From: Colletotrichum lupini | Lineage: Eukaryota; Ascomycota; Sordariomycetes; Glomerellales; Glomerellaceae | NCBI RefSeq assembly: GCF_023278565.1 | Contig: NC_064682.1 | Location: forward strand, 2,976,001-3,040,000 | Direction: 5' to 3' | Length of the DNA stretch: 64,000 bases | Shown: in pieces, positions 34,800-48,200 of the stretch | How the letters are laid out: each line of letters begins with the position of its first letter | Position numbering within the stretch: position 1 is the first letter of the stretch | The notes under the pieces: model-generated | What the model saw: the letters and a program-made list of their open reading frames with translations, nothing else | Database searches by the model: none | What the model was told of the DNA's origin: nothing | Program-made: the position numbers and the translations under genes

Positions 34800-37078
34800 G
34801 GTACATTGAGTATAGCAAGATGAACAGCCATAAAGCCGCTTCTGGTTTGACTCATGGTATTCGCACCCAGCTTCAACAACGTCTTGAGCATGGATAGCGA
34901 ACCAAGAGTTGCGGCCCAGTGAATGGCTCTGAAGTCGTCAAACTCTTCTGTCCGCAGCTCAAGAAGACCTCTTCGTTGCCTTACAAGAGACTGGAGATCC
35001 CTATCACTTCGCGCTCGAACGGCCCGAATCAAATCGGCGTATGGCTTACTTTGCTCAATCTTGACGGCGTGAAGTTCATTTCCAAATCGAATGGCAATGT
35101 TGACTGCCGTCTTTGTCCTCACTCCCTCGGGTATGGGAAGTGTCGGTGCCAGCATAAGGGTGAACCTGTCTTGATAGCAACAGCAACGCGTAACTGCGCC
35201 GACCTCGTCAAACAGTACGACAGGCTCTTGCGGCTCTGGACTTCGCCTAGGCGTACTTGACAGAACATCCTCGTCACTTGGTGCAAAGAGAAGTTCCGAA
35301 GTACCGGAAACTTCCAGCTGAATAAATCGACGGCCTCTTCTTTGAGACTCTTTGGCGTCGATGGTGATGAAACCCAAGCCTTTTGAGTTTTGGTACGATG
35401 CAGGGCCATCTGATGTAGTAGCAATTTCGGAAAACTCCAGGTAGACGGACTCGAGACTGTTGCCAGTGTAAGGATGCTTCTCGTAGCACACTTCCCACCG
35501 TCTCCGGACCCGACGGAGCCCAATGGCAACATCTACGACTGATCGCTGGCTTCGATCAAGTGACATGAAGCGTAAAACGACCATGGCGCGGTTCGAGTGC
35601 GGCTCTTTAGTCCGTATCACGGATAGTGTGGTGTCCCATCTTTCCGGCGGATATGCTTCGTGAATGATGAAGGCAAGATGTGAAACAGCATCCTTTGAGT
35701 TGGGCCGAAGCTTTGTTTTCACACTGAGTTCAGGGAGTGCGTAGAATGGGTTTTCCTTTACGTAGATGTTCTCGTACGTCCCCTCAGCGTCATCGAAATG
35801 ATCTAAAGGAAACAAGATGACAGAGCCCTCTTCAGAGGCAACTCTTGCGAACTGGTCACTCCAAAGTCGTTGTAGAATGATGCAAGGGCTCATCTCCTCG
35901 CTGGCAGAGTCGGCCTTGGAGACTATGCAATCCAAAAGAGCGTAGTACTCATCTCCATCCGGCTGTCGGGGGATGAGGAGGATATTCGTTCGGAGCCCTT
36001 GATTAGTGACACTGGTTGGCGCACTATCTTGGGATTCTGAAGGAGGTAGAGGTCGCACATGGTCAAAGTGGACCCTTGAGAATGAGCTTGGTGAACTTGC
36101 AAGCAGGCCGAAGAGGTCATCCGAGGGTTGAACGTCCTCTGGCATCCCCCAGAGAAACAAGGACTGGTCATCGCTCTCTTTGAGGATCTCTTCTTGCAGA
36201 CGCGTGAAAGCGCGGTCACCTTCACCGTAGAGCAAGGGCATGTTTACCTTGAACAATCCTATCAGGCAGTATGCTTTGTCTTCCGGTCGCGTCGTCTGTC
36301 GATGCCCTGCCCATCGCATCTTATTCGCGACACTGATGTCGCTGAGGAATGATGTACCAGAGAGCACCTGCTCGTCAATGCTAGTGATCCTGGCAAGCAG
36401 CTGGCAAAAGACATTTCTCGACTGCTTTGTGTTGATATAAGACCAGTCCCCGGCGTAGAACTCAACAGTCTTTGGCGCAATGAGCTCCTGCAACGTCCAT
36501 CCTCGGGTAAACCACCGACTATTCTGGAAACTCGAATCCTTGGCAAACGGGCTCTGCACGGAAACTGGCTCCACGTCGGAGAGAAACGCGTAACAAATGG
36601 CTGCCTTTTCGTACCAACGGTACATGGAGTTGATGGACTCCGACAACTCGGCGCTGCTAGTCTTGTCGATGCAGCAGGTGTCGGCCCAGAGGTAGCGGTG
36701 GCGATGGCTCTTGGCCAGGTTGGCTGCATCTCGTATCTTGCGGAAGCCGTTGGTAAAGCGGATCTGGTCGGCCGCATCCGCGGAGCCCGACCCCGGACCG
36801 GGTGCCGTGTCCGAGGCCAAGCCGAGCGCTTGGAAGCTTTGGAACGTGACTTCGTCGCTGCCCCAGGTGTGAGACAGGATCGCATACTCCTCCTGGGGGT
36901 CGCCCTGCACTTCGACGAGTTTGAGGCTATCGGTGTCAATAAGCCACATCTCGAATCGGCTGCCTGGCGGTGGCGAGCGTCGAAAAGGTGTAGATAGGAT
37001 GCTAAGGTTGAGGCGCCGATCGTCAGCTGAACTCAAGTCAAACGAGAAGAAGATGATTTTATTTTGGTAAAGAGACAT
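34800..37078 (-). pseudogene. HET-domain N-terminal part of HET-ankyrin gene, truncated by copia B
   Basis: One long exon. The likely start is the ATG at 36949 (MWLIDTDSLKLVEVQ), as in HET-type proteins; 37078 adds 43 residues. HET domain: EYAILSHTWGSDEVTF, then GFRKIRDAANLA, YLWADTCCIDKTSSAELSES, INSMYRWYEKAAICYAFL and SRWFTRGWTLQELIAP. The usual following block (MRWAGHRQTTRPEDKAYCL, IGLFKVNMPLLYGEG) corresponds to DUF8212. A ~300-residue middle region follows, then the start of an ankyrin repeat (FDDFRAIHWAATLGSLSML). The frame then enters the transposon and stops at 34775; the last eight residues (PILLPRVI) are transposon-derived. Known: HET domains trigger incompatibility-type cell death on non-self recognition, with C-terminal repeats giving specificity. 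A HET protein without its repeat domain may be inactive or unregulated; which one cannot be told. Confidence 0.85.
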
Positions 37079-37330
37079 GATTGGTCCGGCTCCCTGCAGC
37101 TAAGCTAGATCTTCAGTCCTTGAGAACACCTTAGGTGCGTCATTTACCAACAGCCGCGAAGTATTTAGAGGATACATTAAATGCCTAGATCTCGTTGCAA
37201 AAGACTATCGGAGTCACTGTTCAACACAACTATGCTATTTGAAATGCGACTAAGAGTCATTGATAATTTGTCGACTAGAACTCCAGCAGAGCTACACAAC
37301 CTTCCTCCTATATACTTTTTCTTAGCACGC
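37079..37330. promoter_or_regulatory. Upstream region of HET gene
   Basis: Short non-RIP interval between the HET start and the AT-rich LINE. It must hold the HET promoter if that gene is still transcribed; no TATA box stands out. Confidence 0.35.
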
Positions 37331-38896
37331 ACTGTTAGTACGGGCCACTTTACTATACTAACCTCTTTAATAAGGCCTATTCTACCCCCCTTTTTCTTAT
37401 ACTAACTATAATTAGCTTAAGTAACGGCCGCTATATATTACTATAACTACTACCCTTTTTAAATACTTTTAATACCCTCTTAGGCTTTATTATAATTATT
37501 TAGTTTATATTACTTTAGTCCCTAATTAAAAAACGCCGTATTCTAGACTTTATTAAAGTAATATTTATAACCCCTAAGATTATAAAGGTTTTAATTATAA
37601 GACCTAGGCTAGATATATTTATTATTATAACTTATCTTAGATTAATAATAATAACCTAACCCCCCCCTAACTATAAAGCGCGTTTTAATAGGACTACGAT
37701 TATTGATAAAATTAGGACCCGTTTTTTTAGTTTTTATTTTATAAAAAATATTACCCTCGTAGCTATTTAAGAGTCCTTTTAGCTATTAAAAAACTTTAAA
37801 TATATTATTATTATAAGTTATTATATTACTAAGTTTAAGGCTCTTTTTAAAAAACTTTAGTTATTACTCGCTAGAACTTTTTAATATAAACCGGACTATA
37901 GAATTATAACGGGCCTCTTTTTTATTAAAATACTCTCTTAGAGCTTTAGTTATTATACTTAGCGTCTTATTAATTACTAACTCTAGGGGCTTATAGCTCG
38001 AGCTTTAAGTATAACGAGCGATTTATAAAAAGGAGTTAGAAATATACTTCCCTCCTTTAATACCCGTATTTTTATTTATTTCGACCTTAAGAATCCCCGC
38101 TATTAAGTAAAAGTACGGTTTATTTATAAAAAAGTTATTAAAAACTGCTCGCTTAAAGGTAAAAATATTAGCCTAATAACTAAAGTTTTAACTAGTTATA
38201 TACTTATTTTAAAAACCCTAAGAGCACGATAGGCTATACTTAGTTATTATACTTAGTTACTTAAACTTTTTAATATAATTATTATTAAGGGATCCGAGAT
38301 TTAGTTTATTTATATTATTAGAGGCGTTAAGACTCGGATCCCTGGCCTTAATAAGTAACCCCTTAATTTTAATATATACGTCCGGGACGAGGTTAAAGTA
38401 GTAATAAGAATAACCCCCCTGTATTACTAAACCTTTAGCCTAACAAACGGCCCCCGTATAACTTATATTATATCCTTTTTAAAACCAATAAAAAGGCTTT
38501 TTAATATCTTTAGATCGGTAGTAATCTAGCTACTTATTTACTAACCCCTTTTTAAGTAGTACTAAGTCTACTTAGATTAATATAGCTCTAAGGACTATAT
38601 TAAAACTTAACGCTACTATTATTATAAAAAGCTAGGATATAATAGTAATTATATTATAATCGTCCCTTAGTATATAAATTACTAAGGGCTATATACGAGC
38701 GACTATACGAGCTACTTTATATACTCTTAAAAAAATAATAATACTATTATTTACTTAACCTTTTAATAAAAAAAACTCCTATATAAAGTAAGTAGAGAAC
38801 TTTATATATAAGTTACGAAGCTTAACCTCTTCCTAAGCCCTATTCCTAAATTAAACTTTATAAAGTCCTTAAGTACTTAGTTCTAAAATAAGATTA

Positions 38897-39119
38897 TGTC
38901 ACGGTAGTGGGCACCAGGGCCCTGTGGGCCCTGTGGCTCAGCCTCAGGCTACGAGGCTAAGCTCCTAGTGGTCACGTAACGAGCTAGACCGCTGGGCCTA
39001 AAGGGCCAGCCTACTAGCTTCTACCCACTATTCTATTTTTTCCCTCTTTACGTTAAGTCTTTAGTTAATTAGGTTAATATAATAGCGTTCCGACCTACCT
39101 CAAGTTCCCTTTCGTAATA
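38897..39119 (+). repeat. 5' LTR of gypsy element
   Basis: 223 bp, begins TGTCACGG, ends CGTAATA. Its first half is nearly free of RIP (GGGCACCAGGGCCCTGTGGG kept), although the LINE sequence beside it is heavily mutated. Confidence 0.9.
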
Positions 39120-42100
39120 CTACTTAACGTTACTTAATTAACTATTCTCTAGAGACGGAACGATAATATCTTAATTAATTAATTACTAGCTACCCTTACT
39201 AAGAAAGCGTATAAGAGAGCTAAATAATAGCCAGTCGAATTAATTACGCATAAGTAGCGTAATCGATACCCCCTAAATACATACCCCCTCTACTAAACGT
39301 AATAATTAGAGGATATAGCTAGGGAGGCTAGGTCTCCCTTCGTACTAATAGCTTTTAATAAAGCTACTACTTCTACGAGTCTTAATAAAGCGTCGTAGGC
39401 CTTAATAAAGGCGCTAAGCTCCCGGTTATCGACCTAGAGGTTGCGCTATTTAACTAGTTAGTAGAGCGCTTCCTACCCTCTACTACCTAGGCCGATTACC
39501 TAGCGTACCTTAGTAACGTAACTAACTAGCTTACTTCGCCTATCTATATCCGCGACGATATCCTCTTTAAAAAGAATACTAAGTAATATGTTAACCTCGA
39601 CCTTATCTAAGAGCTATACTTTAAAAACGATAAAAAGACCTTACTTAAGTAGATCGAATAGTAGCTAAAGATACGCATCGCTTAGTACTAATTAGAGCAG
39701 GTCTTAGCGTCTATTATTAGCTAGCTAAGTAATAGTATTAAGCGCTTATACGTAATAACCCGTAAAAACCTCGACTTTATACGTATTACTACTATAAAGC
39801 TCCGTATTATAAAAGAAGCCCTTACCCGAGCTTATATTAATAATATAGCTATAACTAAAAGGCTAGAGTAATTAGAGAACGGCTCCTAGGCTAGCTCTAT
39901 TTAGGATACTACTACCCTTAGCGCGTTAAAATAACGGCTAGTATACTTAAAGACGTAGGGTAGCTACGAGACTACTCTAGCCTCGTCCTATCCTATTACC
40001 TATAGCTCTTAAAAAATACCTAACGTGCCCACTTTTATAAGTAATAATACTAGCCTTAAGTTCGACTACTAGCTCTAGCGTATTATAAAGCGCTTAAAGA
40101 ACGCTAACTATAATACGAATAAGTACTACTTAGAGTATATTATTAATAAGATTAGAAATAGTACTACGGAGTTTATATACTTATTACTAACCTCTAACGA
40201 GATTACTACGGCTAAGTAGCTACTCTACGAGCTTAAGTTAGCTTATACTAGCCTAACTACTATAAATAACGCTAGCTATAAGCTAGATATACTTATAATT
40301 ATGCTTAAAAACGTTTACTAAAAGCGCTCTATATTCGCTAAGCTCGCGCATATTAGTAAGCTTTTAAAGTCTTAATAAAAGCGCCGTTTTTATAATAAGC
40401 TACTTATATATTTTCGTAATTAAGCTATATTAAAGTACCTAGACAATACGGCTACTTTTTAGAAATATACTAAATACGTCGCCTAGCTAGCTAACGTAAT
40501 ATAGCCCCCTTTTATAGAGGACCGCGCGGTTAAGGCTTTTAACTAAACTCGCTAGACCTTAAGTAAAAGTAATGAAAATAATAGAAGTAGCGGAAATAAT
40601 AGAGGTACTAGAAGTACTAAATAGGACCGAGGTCGTACCTCTACTCGCGAGACGATCCCTAAAGCCCTATATTAAAAGCTTAAAAATAGTAATACTTACT
40701 TCGTTTATAATAATACCGGATATATCTCTAAGGACTACCCTAAGAAGCCGAAGACTACTATAGCCGCTATTAACGCTACCGCGGGCCTTATTAAAATAGA
40801 GTCGGGTTTAGAAAACTAAACCCCCTAGTAAAAGTAAACTCCTAGCTAGGGGATACGTATAAAAAGGATAAAAGATTAGCGATTAATTTAGTAAACCTAT
40901 AGGATCTCGTAGGGGGTTAGCCCCTTAAAATAGAGCTTATATTAGTATTTAATAGATATAGAATTTGCCTAAGAGCTTTACTTAATACGGGAGCTAATAG
41001 GTACGGATTTATAAATAACTACGTAACCCCTTTACTATAGTAGTTTTACGCGGCCTTATCCTATAAATTACTATGCCTAATCCCTACTACTAGGTTTAAC
41101 GGAGAGCGATTAAATAATACTAATATAGTATAGACTACTAACTTATATATTAATTAATAGGTCCTTCTAAAAGCACCCCTCCTTTAGCTTAATACGGGTC
41201 GCTACGACCTAATCCTAGGGCAGAAGTAGTTCGAATACTACGGGGTAAACCCTAATATTCGCTACTAACGGCTAATATAGCCTAAGGACCTATTATTATA
41301 AGAGACGCCCTCTACTATTATTAAGGATATCGAGGACCTATATACCCCGGAAGTTATCGACGTATAATACTAAATCGATACTAACTGCTAGTAGGACTTA
41401 TTCGAGATAAATATAACCTGCTATAACTAAAAGCTCTAGTAATAGTAGGTAAAGGGTACGCTAATTAGGATATTATTACGCCCGCTAAAAATAATAGCCC
41501 GTTAAATATACTAGTTAGACGAGGCTAAAGATATAAAGAAAATAGAACGCGCCCTTAATAGTACTACTATCGCTCTTATAAAAAGGGTTAAATAGTAAAA
41601 ACTATACTTAGTAGCGTTATAAATAGATATTACTTTTATTAGCGCTCCCGTATTTAAAAAGAACCTAAGGCGGAACGACGTTAAGATAAGCTCTATATTA
41701 CTCTATAAGCTAGACCGTATTATAAAGGATAAGAAGGAGGAGGCGGACCCCTTATATAACGACGACTAAGTTACTCGCAACCTTATAGTAACTAACTTAC
41801 TAAAGTACCTACGGCCCTAGACCGACGTCTTTAATAAAGCGGTTAGTAATATACTTATGCCTTATAAGCCGTATAACTATAAAATCGAGCTCTTAAATAG
41901 TAATAAAAAGAAGCTAACCTACTACCCTTTATATAAATAGTTAGTACTAGAGCTAGAGGCTATAAGAGCCTATTTACTAAAATACTTATAAAAAGGATTT
42001 ATCGAGCTAGGTAATACTCTTTTTACGTTATTAACGCTATTTATAAAAAAGTACGATAATAGTCTGCGCTTCTATATTAACTTCTATAAGCTAAATAAGG

Positions 42101-44995
42101 TTATAAAAAAAGACCGCTACTTATTACTACTTATTAACGAGACCCTCGCGCGGTTAAGTAGGGCAAAGGTATTTATTAAACTAAATATTAAGTAGGCCTT
42201 TTACCGCATTCGCCTCGACCTAGCCTCCGAGGACTTAACGACGTTTAGAACCCGCTACGGGGTATATAAATATAAAGTAATACCCTTCGGGCTTTATAAC
42301 GGGCCTACTACGTACTAATAATATATAAATAAGATACTAATAGAGTACCTAGACGACTTCTATATAGTATATATAAATAATATCCTAATCTTCTTAAATG
42401 ACCCCCCCTAGTACTAAGAGCACGTTACTAAAATACTAGACCGCTTACGGAAAGTAAGCTTATAAGCGGATATTAAGAAATATAAATTTAGTATTACTTT
42501 TATAAAGTACCTAGGCTTCGTAGTTTTTATAAAAAGTATATAGCCTAATAAAGAGAAAGTCTTTATAATTAGAAACTAGAAACTACTTATATTACTTAAG
42601 GGTATCTAGTCTTTCTTCGGGTTTTATAACTTTTATAAGAGATTTATAAGGGATTACGGCCGCCTAGCTAGGCCCCTTACGAGACTAATAAGTAAGGGAG
42701 TTCTTTTTAACTTTAGCGCTAACTACGAGACGGCTTTTAAGGCTATAAAGCTAGCGCTAACGTTAGCGCTAATCCTCTACTATTTTAAGCTAGAGCTACT
42801 AATATAACTAAAAACTAACGCCTCTAACTTAATATATACCAGAGCGTTATTATAATAATAAAAGGATAACGGGTTATAGTACTTAGTAGCCTTTTATTTA
42901 AAAATAATAAGTAGCGCAGAGCTTAACTACGCTATTTATAATAAAAAAATACTAATAATAATACTATATTTAAAAGAATAGCGCGCGGAGCTTATAAGCT
43001 ATAAGTATAAGTTCGATATTATTATAAACTATTAGTTACTACTATTCTTTATAACTAAGCGCCTACTTAACTTATAGTAAGCCCGCTAGGCCGGCACGCT
43101 AGCGGACTTTAACTTTTAGATCTATTACCGCCCGGGGAAAAAGAACGTACTAGCTAACGCCCTATTATAAAAGATAGAGGACATCCGCACTTAGTAAGTA
43201 TTAAAAGACGCTAATAGGACCTAAGTCCTCTTATTACTAAGACTACTATCCCCTAATATCGTAGCGGAGCTACGGACGCTATTAAGTACCGTAGTTAGTT
43301 AACTATAGCTTATAGTTAGCTCGCTTTTATTAAAAAACGAGCTCTAGGGGTATTTACTAATAAAAAAGATTTTAAAGCTTAATAAAGACCTTATTATAAC
43401 GTCCCTCGCGCTAATATAAGCGCTAGTAGCTAAAGGGCGCGAGCGCTAGTCTATTTAAAACGACGGATTATTAATAATAAATAGGAAGCTCGTAGTGCCC
43501 GAGGAAGAGAACCTTCGTACTATAGTTATCTATAAGGTCTATAAGTAAAAGCTCCTCGCTTACCTAGGGCGTAATAAGGTTATAAAAATAATTAAGTAGC
43601 GATACTACTAGCCGGGCCTAACGGTAGATACTTACTAATACGTATAGAACTATTATACTTATTACTAATTATAAAAGCCGCACAATAAGCCCCCGGGGGA
43701 GCTAAGGCTACTTTTAGTACCTAACTACCCGTAGTAGCATATTTTTACTAACTTTATAACTATCCCTACTAATTAAAAAGGATTCGATAATATTTAAGTA
43801 GTAGTAGACTACCTAGGTAAGAGGGCGATATTCGTTCCTTATTATAAAACTATTATAATAAAAAATATAAGCCGAATGTTTTACGAACGGGTACTACTTA
43901 TCTTCGGCTTACTAAAGACTATTATATTAAACTGAGGCCCTTAATTTATCTCCGATTTCTAGGGGGAACTCTATAAGATCTGCGGGGTTAAGCTATAGCT
44001 ATTAATAGCTAACTACCCCTAGATAAACGGCTAGATAGAGGTACTAAACTAGTATATCTTATAGTAGTTAAGACTACTAGTTAACTAATATTAAAATAAC
44101 TAGAGCGATATACTACCCGCAGTCGACTTTACTTATACTACCTAGCTTAGTAAGACTATAGGGCTATTACTATATAAAGTAGAATTCGGTCGTTAGCTAT
44201 AGCTCTTTTTTAACTAGTCTAAATAAACCCGCTAATTTAGCTTTATAAAAGAAAAGCTAAACTATACCGACGCGTAGTATATAGCCTAGGGGATATATAA
44301 GGCCTAGGAGACCGCTAGGGGTAATATAAAAGTTATTTAAGTACGATATAAAAAGTATACTGACCGCTACTAGCGCCTAGACGACTTAAAGCTAGGAGAC
44401 CGGGTCTTCGTTAATACCTCGTACTAAAAGTCCGCTAATATAAATAAACTATAGTAGCTATAGGCCGGGCTATAGACTATCGTTAGTACCGGATAGGGGG
44501 GTATATAAATTATAAAACTACTAGCGAGTAGCTAGGTATACTTAGTTTTTTACCTAAGTAAACTAAAAAAGGCTATTAACGACTTACTACCCGGGTAGAA
44601 CTAAGACCTATTATTACTAATTACTAACGACGATAGTAAACCGGAGTACGAGGTCTCGGAGGTCGTTAAATTACGCTTATATAAGGGAAAACTATAGTAC
44701 TAAGCGGACTAAAAGGGGTATAATATAGATCCGACTTAGTATAACGTAAAGAGCTTTAGATATATACCGGCGGCGCTCTAAGCGTTTTATTACTAATACC
44801 TAACTACTAAGGGCCCGCTACGGAACCTAGATATATAAATAAAAACTATTACGGCTAGCGATTCGCTATTACTAAAAGAGGATAATAATACGATAGTAGT
44901 AATTACGGCTATAGATTTGCTAGAATAAGGGGTAATTTAGAGGTTTATTTTTTTAGTACTACGGATAGCGCCCTCTAATATAGAGGGGGGGGTAA

Positions 44996-45218
44996 TATTA
45001 CGGTAGTAAGTACTAGGGCCCTATAGGCCCTGTGGCTTAGCCTTAGGCTACGAGGCTAAGCTCCTAGTAGTTACGTAACGAGCTAAACTGCTGGGCCTAA
45101 AGGGCTAGCCTGCTAGCTTCTGCCCACTATTCTATTTTTTCCCTCTTTACGTTAAGTCTTTAGTTAATTAGGTTAATATAGCAGCGTTCCGACCTGCCTC
45201 GAGTTCCCTTTCGTAATA
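44996..45218 (+). repeat. 3' LTR of gypsy element
   Basis: 223 bp, begins TATTACGG (RIP form of TGTCACGG), ends CGTAATA. Its second half keeps more CpA/TpG than its first (CTGCTGGGCC, CTTCTGCCCAC). Confidence 0.9.
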
Positions 45219-48200
45219 ATTATAAGTATTAAAATAGAGAGACTTATTAAGGATATTATTTAGGGGTCTATAGTTATTAATATAATTACGTATAATATTA
45301 GAGACTACTTAAGTAAATAAGAATAAACCTATTTAATTACTATAGAGTTAAATAGTATTATAAATTCTATTTTCAAAAATAGTAACTACCCCCTTTTTAA
45401 AAAATAGGGCTCTAAACTCCCCCTTAAAAATAGCTTAAAATATAAAGAGCCTACTCTAAAAAAAAAGAGTAAGAGTAAATATAAAAGCGCCTCGCATAAG
45501 CGTTTTATAATTACTTATAGCTAGCGTATTTAATATATATTAAAATTAAAGTATTATAAACTAATATATAAAAGAACGGCCGTAAGTACGATTATACCCT
45601 TATTATTATTAAATTCGAATAAGCGGATATCTTATTATTAAAAGAGCTATAATATAATATAAATAAACCGTAAAATATTATTAAATCTTACCCTAGCTTC
45701 GCCCTATACTTACTAATTTAAAACTAGGCTACGACTATTAATAGACCCCGGGTCCTTATATACGTTTACTAAACCCTCCCGTACTTAGTAGCGTTCGATA
45801 TTATAAAGCTCCCTTATTAAAACTTATTTAAAATACGTATTTTAGGGTATTATATCTTTAATATTTACCGCGCCCTTAATAAAAAATATATATTAATAAT
45901 ACTTAATTACTAAGCCCCCTTATAGAAGTTATTTATTACGGGGGATCTAAACTCTTATTATATTAACTAATAGCCGGGGACCCCCTTATATACCCCTAAG
46001 AACTACTTTATTAACTAAATAAATAGCTACTATTTTATTATATTAAACTTCATAAGGGTCCCTATTTATAAAGCGGGTAACGTACTTAACTTAGCTATTT
46101 CTAATGTCCCCCTAGCCCGGACTTAGATTACTAACTATATATATATTAAATTAAATTATAATACTTTTATTATAACTATCCCCCTTCCCGCTAGCTTAGG
46201 TAATACGTATTAGTTAAGAAAGAAGAAGCGGAGGATTAAATTAAAAAATATATTATAGTTTATAAAAAGAGTTAGGGAGCTAACTTAAGTATTATATATT
46301 ATATATAATATTATATAAGACCTTAATCTAGTTATAAAGAGCCTTAACGACGTATTTTAATATATTTATATATATTTTTTTACCTCGTACTATATAGGGA
46401 GTAAGGGAACGAAGTAATAGGACGAATCGTATACCAAGGCTAATAAACGTTTTAAAATAGTATACGTAGCCGATCCCTAATTTCTTATTATAGTTATAGC
46501 TAATTAATAACGTAATAATACTATATAGAAGGCTAAGGCCGCTATATAGGCTAGAATAGTCTCCTTTATTAAAAAGGATTTAAATATATACTAAATTATA
46601 AGTTAAAACTAGCCTAGGCCTTAGGTCTAATCCCCTTTTTTATAGGATAATAAGAATATAATTACTAAACTTATTAAAAAGGCAATGCTCTTTTAAAAAA
46701 AGCTCTTAGAGCGTATAATTATAAAGAACGATATATATCTCGACTTTATAATATACCCTTAATAGTTATTACCTTGGGATTTTACTATTTATTAATATAA
46801 AGTAAATAATATAGTACTTAGTATAAAAAATACTACTCTTAGTGCGGATAATATTATAGTTTTAATACTATAAGCCTACTAGCCATATATTAATAACTAC
46901 GTTCGTTACTTTTACTAAGCTTATTTCGTACTTAAATACTATTTTAAGGCTTAGTAAGACGCTAAGGTAGTAATAATACTAAAGCCTAACCGGGATATAT
47001 ATATTTATAAAGGCTAGCGCCCGATTTTATTTTTAGCGACCCTAAAGAAGGGGCTAGAGCGCTTTATAACTAAGAGGATATCTTATATTACTATTACTTA
47101 AAATATACTTAACTTATAAATAACTAGGGTACTACCTAAACGATCGGCTATAAATATAACTAAGGTAATAGCTAATAATATATAAGCTACCTTCGATAAG
47201 AAGCTAGTTATTATTATTATTATAATAAATATTAAAAAAGCTTTTAACTTAATATAATCGGCTCTAGGTATAGGGTTAGTTTAAGAATATTATTATTTAA
47301 GTATAATACTTTAATTAATTACGCCGAGCCTCGGTTTATTATAAAAGATATTAAACTCTTATATTCCCCCTTTTTTATAGTTTATTATAGGGGTTATTAA
47401 TTTTACTTATCCTCTTTTTATTATATACTAAATAGATTTATTAAATTAGCCCGGAGTCTTTTAGATTTAGTTATATTAATAATTATATAATACTAAGCGT
47501 TAAGAGGGACCTTATTAAAGCTACCTCCCGGGTATAATAGATTTTAAATAATACTATTACTTAGGGTAGGGATAATACTATTTAGTTTAATTTTAAAAAG
47601 ACCGAAGTTTTTTATTTTACGAAGCGGACCTTATTAAGAGCTAGAGATATCGCCCCCCCCCCTATTTACTATAATAATAGGGAGATTAGACCTTATAAAA
47701 AGGGTATTATAAAGTAACTAGGTATTATTTTTAATAAGAAACTACTTTTTTATAGCTATATTACTAACTACTAAAGTAAGGCTAGGTCTATAACTAGTTA
47801 TATTAAAGGCCTTAATAAAGTTTTTAATAGTGCGCCCCTAGTTATTATATATAAAGTAATTTATATTATTATTATTCTTAAGGCCCTATACGGCGCTAAG
47901 CTATAATACCCCGGCCTAACCTAACTTACTTTTAAAATTAGAGTTAATTCTAAAATACGTACCTAACTAAAAGTTTAATACGGGCTAAAGTCGGTTATTA
48001 GGACCTTTTAGACCCTTATCAATATTATTTTAAAAAGCTTTTTTTTAATATAGCGGATTATATTAGTTATAATACTATTGCGCGAGGCGAGTATATTATT
48101 AATAAAGCTTTTTTTAGACTTTTTTAGAAACCGCTATGTTATTAAGCTTTTTATATTAAACTACTCTTATCCCCTAGTTTAAAAAATTTATAATTATAAG

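Larger units (their letters stand above)
38897..45218 (+). mobile_element. Ty3/gypsy chromovirus with chromodomain, RIP-inactivated
   Basis: 223 bp LTRs at 38897-39119 and 44996-45218. 4 bp target duplication ATTA (38893-38896, 45219-45222). Polypurine tract (TAGAGGGGGGGG) just before the 3' LTR. Plus-strand remnants in order: gag knuckle near 40685-40745 (NNTGYISKDYPK, Cys changed to Tyr), protease near 40978 (LNTGAN from DTGAN), RT near 42070-42400 (FYKLNKVIKKDRY, ASEDLTTFRTRYG, IPFGLYNGPTTY, and YINN where YLDD stood), RNase H (~42800-43150), integrase (~43550-44350) and a C-terminal chromodomain (~44650-44760, RLYKGKL then DWKGYN-type). RT before integrase and the chromodomain place it in the chromovirus branch. 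All changes are of the RIP type. It is nested in the LINE. Confidence 0.92.

Noticed and set aside
40572..40763. 63-codon frame in the AT-rich block
   Set aside because: Lies in the gypsy gag region in the wrong frame; a product of RIP-altered sequence.
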